Assembly (NCBI RefSeq): GCF_910588665.1
Contig: NZ_CAJUPR010000007.1
Coordinates: 1-64,000 of the forward strand
From: an uncultured Brachyspira sp.
GTDB lineage: Bacteria > Spirochaetota > Brachyspiria > Brachyspirales > Brachyspiraceae
Reading direction: 5' to 3'
Length of the DNA: 64,000 nucleotides
Positions 9,626 through 18,618 of the stretch are shown here, in pieces. Each line of letters starts with the position of its first letter. The stretch's first letter is position 1. Position numbers and translations under genes: made by a program. A model generated the notes under the pieces. The model ran no database searches. It saw only the letters and a program-made list of their open reading frames with translations, and was not told the DNA's origin.

Positions 9626-9659
9626 ATAAAAAAAAGCCTAATTTTATTAAAATTAGGCT
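9626..9659 (-). terminator. Intrinsic terminator of trxA
   Basis: A perfect 11-bp stem (AGCCTAATTTT, loop ATT, AAAATTAGGCT at 9635-9659) is followed on the minus strand by a run of T (9626-9634). It starts about 20 bases after the trxA stop. Confidence 0.85.
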
Positions 9660-9679
9660 AAAAAATAAAATAATTTATT

Positions 9680-9997
9680 TTATAGATATTCTTTCAGCCA
9701 TTCCTTTAATTGAGTTTCATTTTTCATTCCTTCCGCTCTTTTTACCACTTCTCCGCCTTTAAATACTATTAAAGTAGGTATTGATTGAACGCCGTATTTA
9801 GCGGCAACCTCTTCTGAATTATCAACATTAACAGCTCCGAAATTCATTTTATCAGCATTCTGATCTGCTACCTTATGTAAAATAGGAGTCTGCATTTTAC
9901 AAGGTCCGCACCATTCTGCAAAAAAATCAACTAATATAGCCTTATCTCCCGATATAGCTGCTTCAAAATTATCTGTTTTTAATTCTTGTACTGACAT
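9680..9997 (-). CDS. trxA: Thioredoxin
   Basis: This is a standard 105-residue thioredoxin, a cytoplasmic dithiol reductant for ribonucleotide reductase, peroxiredoxins and others. The redox site AEWCGPCKMQTP is at about residues 27-38 and the cis-proline loop QSIPTLIVFKGG at about 71-82; length and motif spacing are canonical. It has its own terminator and a 239-base gap before fabF, so it is probably monocistronic. No reductase gene is next to it. Confidence 0.95.
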   Translation of the reverse strand: MSVQELKTDNFEAAISGDKAILVDFFAEWCGPCKMQTPILHKVADQNADKMNFGAVNVDNSEEVAAKYGVQSIPTLIVFKGGEVVKRAEGMKNETQLKEWLKEYL

Positions 9998-10190
9998 ATT
10001 TATATTCCTCGCTTATTTTTATGATTTATTTTATTAGTATACTCTAACTTAATTAAAAGTCAATAATTTTTTTATTTTTTGATATACATATATGGTGTAT
10101 ATTTTTATTTGATTTTTTTAAGCCGTATAATATCAGCTTAAATATTGCAGAAGAATTATTTTATTGCTGAATTGCAATTTAAGACAAATA
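9998..10190. other. Non-coding gap upstream of trxA
   Basis: This AT-rich stretch separates trxA from the fabF terminator. It presumably contains the trxA promoter on the minus strand, but I could not pick one pair of hexamers with confidence. No coding signal was seen. Confidence 0.4.
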
Positions 10191-10226
10191 AAAAAGCCAT
10201 GTTCATAAAAACATAGCTTTTTTAAA
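10191..10226 (-). terminator. Intrinsic terminator of fabF
   Basis: The hairpin is AAAAAAGC-c-ATGTT with AACAT-a-GCTTTTTT. Read on the minus strand it ends in a T-run, about 12 bases past the fabF stop. There is one mismatch in the stem. Confidence 0.75.
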
Positions 10227-10236
10227 ATTTAAATTA

Positions 10237-11490
10237 TTATATTTTTTTAAATACTATAGAAGCATTATGTCCGCCAAATCCGAAAGAATTACTTATAGCA
10301 TATTCTATTTTATAATCTTGAGCGGTATTTGCCACAATATCCAAATCGCATTCTGGATCTTGCTCCTGCACATTAATAGTAGGATGAACTTTTCTTTCAA
10401 TTATACTCATAACAACCGCAATAGCTTCCATACCTCCCGCTGCGCCTAATGCATGACCTATCATAGATTTGGTGGAATTGATTTTTATTTTTTTAGCATG
10501 CTCTTCGCCCAGCGATTTTTTAATGGCTTTTATTTCTGCAATATCTCCCACAGGAGTGGAAGTACCATGCGTATTAACATAATTGATTTTGCCGGGTGAA
10601 ATTTCAGCGCTTTCAATAGCCAAAGACATAGCTTTAGCCCCCATAGCTCCGTTATCTAAAGGAGCTGTAATATGATTAGCATCGGCAGTAAAGCCATAGC
10701 CGCAGACTTCGGCAAGTATTTGCGCATTTCTTTTTTTAGCATGCTCATACTCTTCCAGTATCAATATGCCTGCGCCTTCTGCAATAACAAATCCGTCTCT
10801 TCCTTTATCAAAAGGTCTTGATGCCTTCTGAGGTTCATCATTTCTTGTAGACAAAGCTCTTGCATTATTAAAACCTGCAATAGTGAGAGGATTTATAGTA
10901 GCTTCCGAACCTCCTACTATCATAATATCGGCTTCATTATTTTTAATATGCCTGTATCCCAAACCTATAGAATGATTTGAAGAAGCACATGCTGTAACAG
11001 TACTGTAATTAGGACCATTCATACCATATTCCATAGATATTAATCCAGGCGTCATATTGATTATCTGCATAGGCACAAAGAAAGGTGATACTCTGCTTGG
11101 ACCATCGGAAAGTATAGTATTATGATTTGATAATAGAGTAGTTATTCCTCCAATACCGCTGCCGAGAACACATCCGGCTCTTAAAGGATCAAAGCCTGTT
11201 TTGGGTTCTATTCCAGCCTGCTTAAAGGCATGATGAGCGGCATATATTCCGAAATTTATAAAAGGATCTAATCTTCTCAGCATTTTTTTATCGGAATAAT
11301 AATCACCTTCAACAGGTAAAGCTTCGGCACCGATTTTGGTAATAAGCTCTTCTTTTTCAGGATCAAAATATTTGCTTAATGTTTTAACACCTGAAACACC
11401 ATTAAGCAAATTATTCCAAAAAGTTTTAACATCATTTCCAAGAGAACTTACTATTCCAAGTCCTGTAATCACAACTCTGCGTTCACTCAT
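10237..11490 (-). CDS. fabF: 3-oxoacyl-ACP synthase II
   Basis: FabF condenses malonyl-ACP with a growing acyl-ACP in type II fatty acid synthesis. The 417-residue protein has the Cys-His-His triad: the nucleophile in TVTACASSNHSIG (about residue 166), His in NTHGTSTPVGD (about 306) and His in KSMIGHALGAAGG (about 343). The C-terminal SNSFGFGGHNAS motif is also present, and length is standard. It is the last gene of fabG-acpP-fabF on the minus strand and is closed by its own terminator. An 8-bp hairpin in the acpP-fabF gap could reduce read-through from acpP into fabF. Confidence 0.95.
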   Translation of the reverse strand: MSERRVVITGLGIVSSLGNDVKTFWNNLLNGVSGVKTLSKYFDPEKEELITKIGAEALPVEGDYYSDKKMLRRLDPFINFGIYAAHHAFKQAGIEPKTGFDPLRAGCVLGSGIGGITTLLSNHNTILSDGPSRVSPFFVPMQIINMTPGLISMEYGMNGPNYSTVTACASSNHSIGLGYRHIKNNEADIMIVGGSEATINPLTIAGFNNARALSTRNDEPQKASRPFDKGRDGFVIAEGAGILILEEYEHAKKRNAQILAEVCGYGFTADANHITAPLDNGAMGAKAMSLAIESAEISPGKINYVNTHGTSTPVGDIAEIKAIKKSLGEEHAKKIKINSTKSMIGHALGAAGGMEAIAVVMSIIERKVHPTINVQEQDPECDLDIVANTAQDYKIEYAISNSFGFGGHNASIVFKKI

Positions 11491-11528
11491 ATATAAAACT
11501 CCTAATAATTTTTAACTATATCAAAAAC

Positions 11529-11565
11529 TTTCCCGTAAAAGACATAATTATCTTTAAACGGGAAA
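11529..11565 (-). terminator. Hairpin between acpP and fabF
   Basis: TTTCCCGT (11529-11536) pairs with ACGGGAAA (11558-11565), and an inner AAAGA/TCTTT extends the stem. On the minus strand the distal arm is followed by GTTTTTG. It could be a partial terminator or an mRNA stability element that keeps acpP transcripts above fabF transcripts. That role is inference. Confidence 0.55.
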
Positions 11566-11582
11566 ATTTAATAATATAATTA

Positions 11583-11819
11583 TTATTTCTTATGTTCTTC
11601 AATATATTTAGCTGCATCTGCCACATTCTTAATTTTTTCTTGATCTTCTTGAGGAATTTTGATATCATAACGTTTTTCTAATTCCATAATTAATTCAACC
11701 AAATCAAGTGAATCAGCGTTTAAATCGTCTACAAAAGAAGCCGTATCGGTGATTTTGCTTTTGTCTGAGATGTTTAATTGGTTGGCGACAACATCTTTAA
11801 TTTCATCAATTAATGCCAT
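11583..11819 (-). CDS. acpP: Acyl carrier protein
   Basis: ACP carries acyl chains on a 4'-phosphopantetheine arm. The 78-residue acidic protein contains the attachment site DSLDLVELIMELE (Ser at about residue 36), flanked by the typical helices, with FVDDLNAD before it and EKIKNVADAAKYIEEH after it. A TCTCC/GGAGA ribosome site precedes the ATG. It is placed between fabG and fabF, as in many bacteria. Confidence 0.95.
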   Translation of the reverse strand: MALIDEIKDVVANQLNISDKSKITDTASFVDDLNADSLDLVELIMELEKRYDIKIPQEDQEKIKNVADAAKYIEEHKK

Positions 11820-11894
11820 TTTTAGTCTCCTTAAATTTTATTGTTTATTAATAAAGCGCTTTTATAAGCGTCATTATATGCTTTTTTGCTATTA

Positions 11895-12644
11895 TTACAT
11901 TGACATTCCGCCGTCAACAGCTATAACTTCTCCTGTGATATAATTACTTATATCGGAAGCTAAAAATAATACTAAATTGGACACATCTTCCGAAGTTCCT
12001 AATCTTTTTAACGGAGTTATGCTCATTATTCCTTTTACGGTATCTTCCGAAAGTATATCCGTCATATCCGTTTGTATGAATCCGGGTGCTATAGCATTTA
12101 CGCATATATTTCTTGGAGCAAACTCTTTAGCCATAGACTTTGTCATGCCTATAATTCCTGCTTTGGATGCAGAATAATTAACCTGTCCTGCATTACCCAT
12201 TTTTCCTATAACGCTGGATATATTAATTATTTTTCCTTTTCTTGCTCTAAGCATATATTTAGCGGCTTCTCTTGACATGTAGAAGGCTCCTGAAAGATTT
12301 GTTGAAATTACATCATTCCAAAAATTATCTTCCATTTGTATTACAAGCATATCTTTGGTTATGCCTGCATTATTTACAAGTATATCTATAGAGCCGAATT
12401 TTTTTATAGCTTCAGCAATTATATCTTTACAAGATTCGCTTGATTTAGCATCATGCTGCAGCGCTAAAGCTTCAACATTGTATGCTGATTTTATTTCATT
12501 AGCAGTATTAGAAGCTTTTTCAAAGTTTGTGGCAGTAACAACCATATTAACGCCTTCTTTTGCAAGAGTTTCAGCTATTTTTTTTCCTATTCCTCTGCTG
12601 GAGCCTGTTATTACTGCTGTTTTATTTTTAAGATTTAAATCCAT
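11895..12644 (-). CDS. fabG: 3-oxoacyl-ACP reductase
   Basis: FabG is the NADPH-dependent ketoreductase of fatty acid elongation. The 249-residue short-chain dehydrogenase shows the cofactor motif GSSRGIGKKIA (about 12-22), NNAG (about 89-92), the catalytic Ser in INISSVIGKMGN (about 142), and the YSASK pair (Tyr about 155, Lys about 159), ending in TGEVIAVDGGMSM. It is the first gene of the fabG-acpP-fabF group; the upstream gap contains the glmM-side terminator. Confidence 0.93.
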   Translation of the reverse strand: MDLNLKNKTAVITGSSRGIGKKIAETLAKEGVNMVVTATNFEKASNTANEIKSAYNVEALALQHDAKSSESCKDIIAEAIKKFGSIDILVNNAGITKDMLVIQMEDNFWNDVISTNLSGAFYMSREAAKYMLRARKGKIINISSVIGKMGNAGQVNYSASKAGIIGMTKSMAKEFAPRNICVNAIAPGFIQTDMTDILSEDTVKGIMSITPLKRLGTSEDVSNLVLFLASDISNYITGEVIAVDGGMSM

Positions 12645-12764
12645 ATTTATCCTTTTCAGATATTAAATATATATAGTATAAAATAATTTTTTATTTGTTA
12701 AAAATATACATATATTAAAACAAAATATATTGAATTTGTCAAGTAAAAATAATAAATTTAAAAT

Positions 12765-12793
12765 GTTCGACTTTTTTGGTATAAAAGTCGGAC
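12765..12793 (-). terminator. Intrinsic terminator after the hexosephosphate mutase gene
   Basis: GTTCGACTTTT (12765-12775) pairs with AAAAGTCGGAC (12783-12793) apart from one mismatch. Read on the minus strand it lies nine bases past the mutase stop and runs into ATTTT. It separates that gene from fabG. Confidence 0.7.
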
Positions 12794-12801
12794 ATAATAT
12801 T

Positions 12802-14202
12802 TTATTTTTTTTTGTTATTTTCAGCTTTTTTTACCGCTTCTTTTTTTAACTCTTTTGATTTTCCTTTAATCATATTCATAGCTGCTTTAATTAATGCTTT
12901 AGCTTCTTTTTTATTTTTAGCTTCGGCTATAATACGGACAATAGGCTCAGTATTTGAAGATCTTACATGAAGCCAGCTCTCCTGCAGATCTATTTTTATG
13001 CCGTCAATGGATGTTATTTTGGCTTTCGGATATTCTTCTTTTATCTTTTTCAGGAAGTTTTTTTCATCTATTTTTGATACTTCCAATTTCTCTTTTACTA
13101 TTTCATATTTTGGTATTTCATTTACAAGTTCTGTTATAGTTTTTCCAGTTTCCGCCATTAATTCTAATATTAAAGCTATTGCTAAAAGCGAATCTCTTCC
13201 GGGAGTTACAGAAGGTACTATTATACCTCCGTTTCCCTCGCCTCCGAAATATAATTTATTTTTTACTACATGCGAAGAAACATTTATTTCTCCTATCTTT
13301 GTGCGATTAACAGAATAGCCTTTATCTTTAGCTAAATCATCTATCATTCTTGAAGTAGATAAATTAACTGCGGCATTGCCTTTTCCTTTAAGCCATAAAT
13401 ATTTAGCGCATAGAGCCAAAGTATATTCTTCGCTTACTGTGGTTCCGTCATCAAGCACTATTGCAAGTCTGTCGGCATCTGGGTCCTGAGTAAATCCTAT
13501 ATTAACTTTATTTTTCTTTACTAAATCGGATAAGCTCTTCATACTTGAAGCCGAAGGTTCTGCAATATGGGCAAATTTGCCTGTATGTTCTTTGTTGATA
13601 GAAATTTCTTTAACTCCCAATGCCTTTAATAGAGGAGGCGTTGCAAATAAACCTGTTCCATTAACATAATCGCATGCCGCCTTAAAATCAGCTTTTTTTA
13701 TTTTTTCTGTATCTATAAACCTGATGATTCGTTTTATATGTTCGTCTATAGCATTATCTATTTTTTCATAAGTTCCAGTTTCCAATGCTTTTACAAATCT
13801 TGAGGATCTTTTATCATAAAATTTAATAAGTTCATTAACTGTTTTTTCATCTAAAAAATGTCCGCCTTTTCCTATAAGCTTTAATGCATTCCATTCTATT
13901 GGATTATGACTTGCAGATATCATAATTCCGCCATGTATTTTAAGTTTTTCTACCATATATAAAGCTGTTGGGGTAGGGGTTATACCTATATCTATTACAT
14001 TTATTCCAGATGCCGTTAAGGTGGAAACAACCGCATTTAGTATGGATTTTCCTGTTATTCTTGTATCTCTGGCAACTAAAATTTTAGCTTTTTTCGGAAA
14101 AAGACAGGCAAATGCTGAAGTAAAATCCACTATTGTTCTTATATCTAAACCGTCTCCTATTATTCCTCTTATTCCTGATATACTTATTTTTAATGTTGGC
14201 AT
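12802..14202 (-). CDS. glmM: Phosphoglucosamine/phosphomannomutase
   Basis: This alpha-D-phosphohexomutase family enzyme has 466 residues. The phosphoserine loop ISASHNPIEWNALK is at about 96-109, the metal loop DPDADR at about 240, the sugar loop GGEGNGG at about 318, and the phosphate-binding loop RSSNTEPIVRI at about 415. The EWNALK version of the serine loop is typical of GlmM-like enzymes of the archaeal/spirochaete type, which make glucosamine-1-phosphate for cell wall synthesis; phosphomannomutase activity cannot be excluded. The last 20 residues are a Lys/Glu-rich tail (KSKELKKEAVKKAENNKKK) not needed by the fold. It is flanked by terminators, so probably monocistronic. Confidence 0.8.
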   Translation of the reverse strand: MPTLKISISGIRGIIGDGLDIRTIVDFTSAFACLFPKKAKILVARDTRITGKSILNAVVSTLTASGINVIDIGITPTPTALYMVEKLKIHGGIMISASHNPIEWNALKLIGKGGHFLDEKTVNELIKFYDKRSSRFVKALETGTYEKIDNAIDEHIKRIIRFIDTEKIKKADFKAACDYVNGTGLFATPPLLKALGVKEISINKEHTGKFAHIAEPSASSMKSLSDLVKKNKVNIGFTQDPDADRLAIVLDDGTTVSEEYTLALCAKYLWLKGKGNAAVNLSTSRMIDDLAKDKGYSVNRTKIGEINVSSHVVKNKLYFGGEGNGGIIVPSVTPGRDSLLAIALILELMAETGKTITELVNEIPKYEIVKEKLEVSKIDEKNFLKKIKEEYPKAKITSIDGIKIDLQESWLHVRSSNTEPIVRIIAEAKNKKEAKALIKAAMNMIKGKSKELKKEAVKKAENNKKK

Positions 14203-14295
14203 TTATAAAACTCCGTAAATAATTTTTTATATACTTTTATATATTATTAAAAAAGTAAAATGATTGTCTGTAATTTAGGCAGTAAAAAATAATAT

Positions 14296-14856
14296 TCAAT
14301 TATTTATTTTATAAAAACTGCAGTTAATAGAATGATCATTTACAATTCCTACAGCCTGCATATAACTGTAAATTGTTATGCTTCCTACAAATTTAAATCC
14401 TCTTTTTATTAAATCTTTGCTTATTATATCTGACAATCCGCTTTTTGCAGGAGGAATATTTTCATCATCTAATTTATTGTCTATTTGATTATTATCAGTA
14501 AAAGACCATATATATTTATCAAAACTCCCGAATTCTTTTTGTATTTCTATAAATTTATTCGCATTTATAATAAGAGCATTAATTTTTCTTTTATTTCTTA
14601 TTATTCCTTTATTATTAAGAAGCTCTTCTATTTTTTCATCATCATATTTTGATATTTTTTTATAATCAAAATTGTCAAAAGCCTTTCTCATATTTTCTCT
14701 TTTATTTAATATGCATTTCCAGCTTAATCCTGCCTGCATATTTTCTAATATAAGCATCTCAAATAATTTTCTGTCATCATGGCAAATGCGGCACCATTCT
14801 TCATTATGATATTTTATCTCTATTTCGCTTTTAGCCCATTTACATATTTTCTGCAT
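14296..14856 (-). CDS. tag: DNA-3-methyladenine glycosylase I
   Basis: Tag removes N3-methyladenine from alkylated DNA, starting base excision repair. The 186-residue protein has the zinc-ligand pattern of the family: Cys near the start (CKWA), His in YHNEEWC, and the C-terminal NDHSINCSFY. The catalytic region LILENMQAGLSWKCILNKRE aligns with the known LEGQQAGLSW segment, with Glu kept. RGFKFVGSITIYSYMQAVG completes the fold. Length is normal. Confidence 0.92.
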   Translation of the reverse strand: MQKICKWAKSEIEIKYHNEEWCRICHDDRKLFEMLILENMQAGLSWKCILNKRENMRKAFDNFDYKKISKYDDEKIEELLNNKGIIRNKRKINALIINANKFIEIQKEFGSFDKYIWSFTDNNQIDNKLDDENIPPAKSGLSDIISKDLIKRGFKFVGSITIYSYMQAVGIVNDHSINCSFYKINN

Positions 14857-14884
14857 AAATAAAAATTATCCTCTTCTTTGTTGT

Positions 14885-15388
14885 TTATTCTATATTTATA
14901 TTGCATTCATAATTATCAATTTTTATATTATATGATCCGTTTTTTAAATATGAGAAGTAATTATCTTTCTCTCCTGTTATGTTAACTGTTTTTTCCCCGT
15001 TGTATTCTATAATGCATCTGTTTTTTATATTATTTATATTAATATAATATTCTTCTTTATTTTTGCCTACCTCTATATTTTTATAAATATAAATATCATT
15101 AACCTCATTTTTATGATTACTGCCTCTTGAAGGGGCTTGAGTTAATCTTGTAAAATAGAGAATATAATCTGCAGCTGAGTTTTTTATACTTATAAACGGC
15201 TTATTATTTGAATACTGAAGCATATTTGAATCTTCCGTATTTTCCATAATAAACAGATCGTTTTTCAGATTGGCAACCATTTTTTGAAGTTCCGTATTTG
15301 ATTCAAGCTCATTTAAAAAATCATCGGAAACTTTTAATGAATTTACATAATTTATTATTTCTTCTTCTGTATAGTTGTATTTATCCAT
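14885..15388 (-). CDS. Partner protein coupled to sigma-like gene
   Basis: This 167-residue acidic protein has no signal peptide or membrane segment and no family I recognise. The first 60 residues are helical (Glu/Asn/Leu-rich), the rest beta-patterned. It begins one base after the stop of the sigma-like gene (TAA-T-ATG), so translation is almost certainly coupled. Position and size would fit a soluble anti-sigma or other regulator of the upstream protein, but no anti-sigma motif such as HxxxCxxC is present, so this is inference from context only. Confidence 0.5.
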   Translation of the reverse strand: MDKYNYTEEEIINYVNSLKVSDDFLNELESNTELQKMVANLKNDLFIMENTEDSNMLQYSNNKPFISIKNSAADYILYFTRLTQAPSRGSNHKNEVNDIYIYKNIEVGKNKEEYYININNIKNRCIIEYNGEKTVNITGEKDNYFSYLKNGSYNIKIDNYECNINIE

Positions 15389-15389
15389 A

Positions 15390-16268
15390 TTATAAACCTG
15401 ATAAATTATTAAAATTTGATTTTATATCATTCTTTATTTTATTTACAATTTTTGCAGCCGCATTGCCTGTAATGTTTAAAAGTTTAGCTATGAAACTGTA
15501 CGGTACATTTATTTTTATAGAATGCAGTTTTTTTATATAATTTTGCTTTTTGCTTGCTAAATGTACAGTAAAAAGTCCTTTTTTATTATTTTCTTCTATT
15601 TGTGCATTTATTTTTGCTATTTTATCCTGCTGCCTTAATATATCATTATATTTATTTATATATGTTGCCCTTGCTTTTTCCACTATAGAATAAGCTTCTT
15701 CATAGTTTATATTAAAATATTTCATAAGCGGAGAAATTATAAAGTTTATAAATAGTTCAAGACTATGTATAAAAAATGCTATGGAATCTCTGCTGCTGTA
15801 TTTTTTTTCCGTATAATTAAATATATTTAATGCCAATTCTTCAATATTGCTTTCATTATAATCTTTTGCATATTCATTTATAGAATATGATTTACTGTCA
15901 TATAGAACATCATGCAATGTAAAAGCTTCTCTTTCATATAAAGGAGCATCCATTGAAATTTCTTTTTTATTATATTTTTCTTTTCTTTTTTTATAGTCTA
16001 AAAAGTTTAAATAACTGCTTCTTAATGTATAGGTAAACCAAGTAATAAATTTAGCGTCCGTTTCATTATATTTTAATATAATATTTTCTATTCTTTCTAT
16101 ATAGTATGAATAAAAATCCAAAGCATTATCATGAAACGCTCCGAAAACTTTTCTTGGGTAATTATAAATATAATTTGATAAATGTTCGTTAATTTCTCTC
16201 ATTACTTCAATGCTTCTGGTTGCTTTATACTGCAAGATAGATTTTTTTATAAACTCATCATCAATCAT
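15390..16268 (-). CDS. Divergent sigma-70-like protein
   Basis: About 292 residues. Residues about 60-100 read like sigma region 2: a helix followed by FITWFTYTLRSSYLNFLDYK, a Lys/Arg patch (KRKEKYNKK) and SMDAPL, the usual end of region 2. Residues about 255-285 (VPYSFIAKLLNITGNAAAKI, then VNKIKNDIKS) resemble the region 4.2 helix-turn-helix. The middle part is an unusually long helical insert. It may be an alternative sigma factor or a sigma-derived regulator; promoter specificity is unknown. I chose the ATG at 16268, because AGG lies six bases ahead of it, rather than the ATG four codons earlier. It is followed by a coupled small gene and preceded by a DUF721 gene that it overlaps. Confidence 0.55.
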   Translation of the reverse strand: MIDDEFIKKSILQYKATRSIEVMREINEHLSNYIYNYPRKVFGAFHDNALDFYSYYIERIENIILKYNETDAKFITWFTYTLRSSYLNFLDYKKRKEKYNKKEISMDAPLYEREAFTLHDVLYDSKSYSINEYAKDYNESNIEELALNIFNYTEKKYSSRDSIAFFIHSLELFINFIISPLMKYFNINYEEAYSIVEKARATYINKYNDILRQQDKIAKINAQIEENNKKGLFTVHLASKKQNYIKKLHSIKINVPYSFIAKLLNITGNAAAKIVNKIKNDIKSNFNNLSGL

Positions 16269-16719
16269 TATTATCCTCATGTATGAGTATATTGTAAAAT
16301 ATTTCTTTCATTCTTTCATCTTTTATATTCGATTCTTCTATTATGTTATCAATCCATTCTTTATGTTCCTGAGTTAATTCTTTTTCTATTTCTTCTTTTT
16401 TATCTGCATTTAATTTTATAATATTATTTTTTACTTCGCCTATTCTTGTTTTTAATTCGGAAACTTCTATATTAGTTTCTTTTTTTATATTTTTGAATAT
16501 ATCTGCCCTGTTTATAAATATTTCATTAGCCCATACGCTATCTGTTACCGTAATAGTAAGAATTGAATTTCTATAAAATGAAGGACAGCATATTTTTGAC
16601 AGCACTTCGCCCATAATATCATTCCATTTTTGAGATATTTTAATATAGCTTGCTAAATTTATATTCTGATATAGTTTTTTATCAGAGTATTCTTCCAATA
16701 TATTTTTAATAATATTCAT
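16261..16719 (-). CDS. DUF721 (DciA-like) protein
   Basis: The 152-residue protein carries a DUF721 pattern: KISQKWNDIMGEVLSKICCP, then SILTITVTDSVWANEIFINR and later VSELKTRIGEV. In other bacteria DUF721 proteins (DciA) help recruit or load the replicative helicase; assigning that job here is by family only. The C-terminal 50 residues are Lys/Glu-rich and helical. An ATG at 16719 with AGGA nine bases upstream is preferred to the TTG three codons earlier. It ends inside the start region of the sigma-like gene. Confidence 0.7.
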   Translation of the reverse strand: MNIIKNILEEYSDKKLYQNINLASYIKISQKWNDIMGEVLSKICCPSFYRNSILTITVTDSVWANEIFINRADIFKNIKKETNIEVSELKTRIGEVKNNIIKLNADKKEEIEKELTQEHKEWIDNIIEESNIKDERMKEIFYNILIHEDNND

Positions 16720-16774
16720 ATATAACAATCCTGATACTTATATAATACAATAATTTTTTATATAATCAATATTA

Positions 16775-17632
16775 TTAATGATTGGTTAATATTATATTAT
16801 TTGTATTTTCTGCTGTATTATTAATATTATAATCATTTGTATTTATGATATTTGTAATGATTGTATTATTTGTAGAGTGTTCTGTTATTTCTATAGGTTT
16901 AGCTTCCATATCTTCATCATAAATTATATTTTGATTTGTGCTTATATTATTATTTTCTATTTCATATTCATTAGTAATTCCCGACATTCTGGCTAATATA
17001 TTTTTATTTCTGTTTATTGAATCTTTCAAGCTTCTGTAATTCGGATCTATTTTATATGCTTCTTCATATATATTAAGAGCAGAATAAAAGTTTTTATCTC
17101 TTTCGTATGCTGCTGCAAGATTTACCATATAAACTACATTATTAGGACTGTAAACGGTTGCTTTTAAAAAATAAGATTCTGCTTGTTTATAATCTTCAAT
17201 ATATAAATAGAGTAATCCGAGAAAGTTATTCATATATGCATCATTAGGTTTTAAACTGATTGAATATCTTATAGAAGCTATGGCTTTATTTGTATCTCCT
17301 AATTTATATAATGCATATCCCTTTTGAAAATAAAGTTTTGATGAGAATCTATTTACTATTATTCCGTTTCTTGCCGTTTTAAGCATATTTGTATAATCTT
17401 TCAGATTCATATATGCATTAGCCAAGTTTTCAAAATATTCTATTTTTAAAATAGGAGAGTTTTTTATTTCATATTCAAATAACTCGGCTGCTTTTTTATA
17501 GTTTTTTGAATTATAATATATATATGCATTAGGTAAATTTTTTCTGTCATAATAAAAAATATCATTGGTCTTAGAGTATAATGATAATACTATTAATAAA
17601 AATAATATAGCGGATAATCTATTAGCGTTCAT
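16775..17632 (-). CDS. TPR-repeat exported protein
   Basis: The 285-residue product has a hydrophobic N-terminal signal or anchor (NRLSAILFLLIVLSLYSK) and about five tetratricopeptide units between residues 45 and 200, for example PNAYIYYNSKNYKKAAELFE, KLYFQKGYALYKLGDTNKAI and VYMVNLAAAYERDKNFYSAL. TPRs mediate protein-protein contacts. The last 70 residues are Asn/Thr/Ile-rich and low-complexity. I prefer the start at 17632, which overlaps the upstream stop by eleven bases and opens with the signal, to one ten codons earlier. Likely periplasmic; partner unknown. Confidence 0.7.
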   Translation of the reverse strand: MNANRLSAILFLLIVLSLYSKTNDIFYYDRKNLPNAYIYYNSKNYKKAAELFEYEIKNSPILKIEYFENLANAYMNLKDYTNMLKTARNGIIVNRFSSKLYFQKGYALYKLGDTNKAIASIRYSISLKPNDAYMNNFLGLLYLYIEDYKQAESYFLKATVYSPNNVVYMVNLAAAYERDKNFYSALNIYEEAYKIDPNYRSLKDSINRNKNILARMSGITNEYEIENNNISTNQNIIYDEDMEAKPIEITEHSTNNTIITNIINTNDYNINNTAENTNNIILTNH

Positions 17633-18464
17633 CTTTTTTGAAACTTTGAAGCCTGAAATCATTAATCATTGCATTAGCATATGCTATAGTTGCATCATAC
17701 ATTTCTTCTTTGGTTTTTCCTTTAAAGAATTTATATACTCTAGGAGATTGTGTATTTAAATAATCAGGCAGTACTATTTCTCCGTCGCTTGATGCTTTTA
17801 TGGCTAATTGTTTTATATTGCTCATTTTGTCAATAAATGAATGCAAAAAAAATCCTGATTCTTTTAATATGAATTGTTCGGCTCTGCTTGAATTGTCTCC
17901 GTTATTTAAGGCAAGTACATAATCTGCAAATATTTGAGGGACTTTAGTTTCTCCTACAGGTATTATAAATTTCTGAAATTTATTGTCATAATCTTTTACG
18001 GCAGTTTCCACAACATAATCGCCTGCAGGTCCGCATGAAAAATATCTTATAACTGAAAAACAATCATATAATTCCTTAAAAGCACCGTATAAATGACATA
18101 TTTCCTCATCAGCTTTAGAATGAATATCTTCCATAGGATATTTTTCTGTAGCGCTTTTAAATTTTTCTATCATACTGTCAACTTTATTCATAAAAGAGTT
18201 TTCTTTTGCCTTCTCTTCTTCCACCTTTTTTCTCTGACGCTCCAATTCTCTGTCTCTTAAAGTAGTTTTTATGTCTTCTAAAATTTTTATTTCAACTATT
18301 AGGAAATTAGATAAATCCTGTCTATTTTGCAATGCCTCTCTGTATCTGTCATTAAAACCGTTTATATTGTATATTTTATTTCCATATTTTTCAGCACCCC
18401 GTTCATATTCGGTTCTTATTCTTGTTAAAGTTGAATTTATTTCTTTATCGCTTAAACCAGCCAT
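17622..18464 (-). CDS. Protein of unknown function
   Basis: I do not recognise this 280-residue soluble protein. The first 130 residues are helical and highly charged, with a coiled-coil stretch (RQRKKVEEEKAKENS); the rest is mixed and contains CGPAGDYVVETAVKDYDNKF. AAAGGAGG five bases before the ATG at 18464 decides the start over one eleven codons earlier. It opens a run of five tightly packed or overlapping genes (unknown, TPR, DUF721, sigma-like, partner), suggesting a shared operon. Confidence 0.6.
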   Translation of the reverse strand: MAGLSDKEINSTLTRIRTEYERGAEKYGNKIYNINGFNDRYREALQNRQDLSNFLIVEIKILEDIKTTLRDRELERQRKKVEEEKAKENSFMNKVDSMIEKFKSATEKYPMEDIHSKADEEICHLYGAFKELYDCFSVIRYFSCGPAGDYVVETAVKDYDNKFQKFIIPVGETKVPQIFADYVLALNNGDNSSRAEQFILKESGFFLHSFIDKMSNIKQLAIKASSDGEIVLPDYLNTQSPRVYKFFKGKTKEEMYDATIAYANAMINDFRLQSFKKDER

Positions 18465-18618
18465 TGAAGCCTCCTTTATGAAAAATATTTTATGCAAAAA
18501 ATTACTGCAAATTAGCTGCTGTAATAATATATCGAAAAATACCGTTAATAAATTATATAATTTTTTTTAAATAAATCCAGTATTAAAAATTATTTATGAT
18601 AATTATTAAGCGGTTTAT
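18465..18618. other. Non-coding gap beside the decayed gene
   Basis: AT-rich gap between the five-gene operon and the UPF0597 remnant. It presumably holds the operon's minus-strand promoter. I see no gene here. Confidence 0.4.

Noticed and set aside
12998..13318. Long plus-strand frame inside the hexosephosphate mutase gene
   Set aside because: It is antisense to a well-conserved gene with full family motifs; no independent signal.
15390..16268. Standard ECF sigma factor
   Set aside because: It is longer than ECF proteins, with a large insert between region 2- and region 4-like parts; I kept the cautious sigma-like call.
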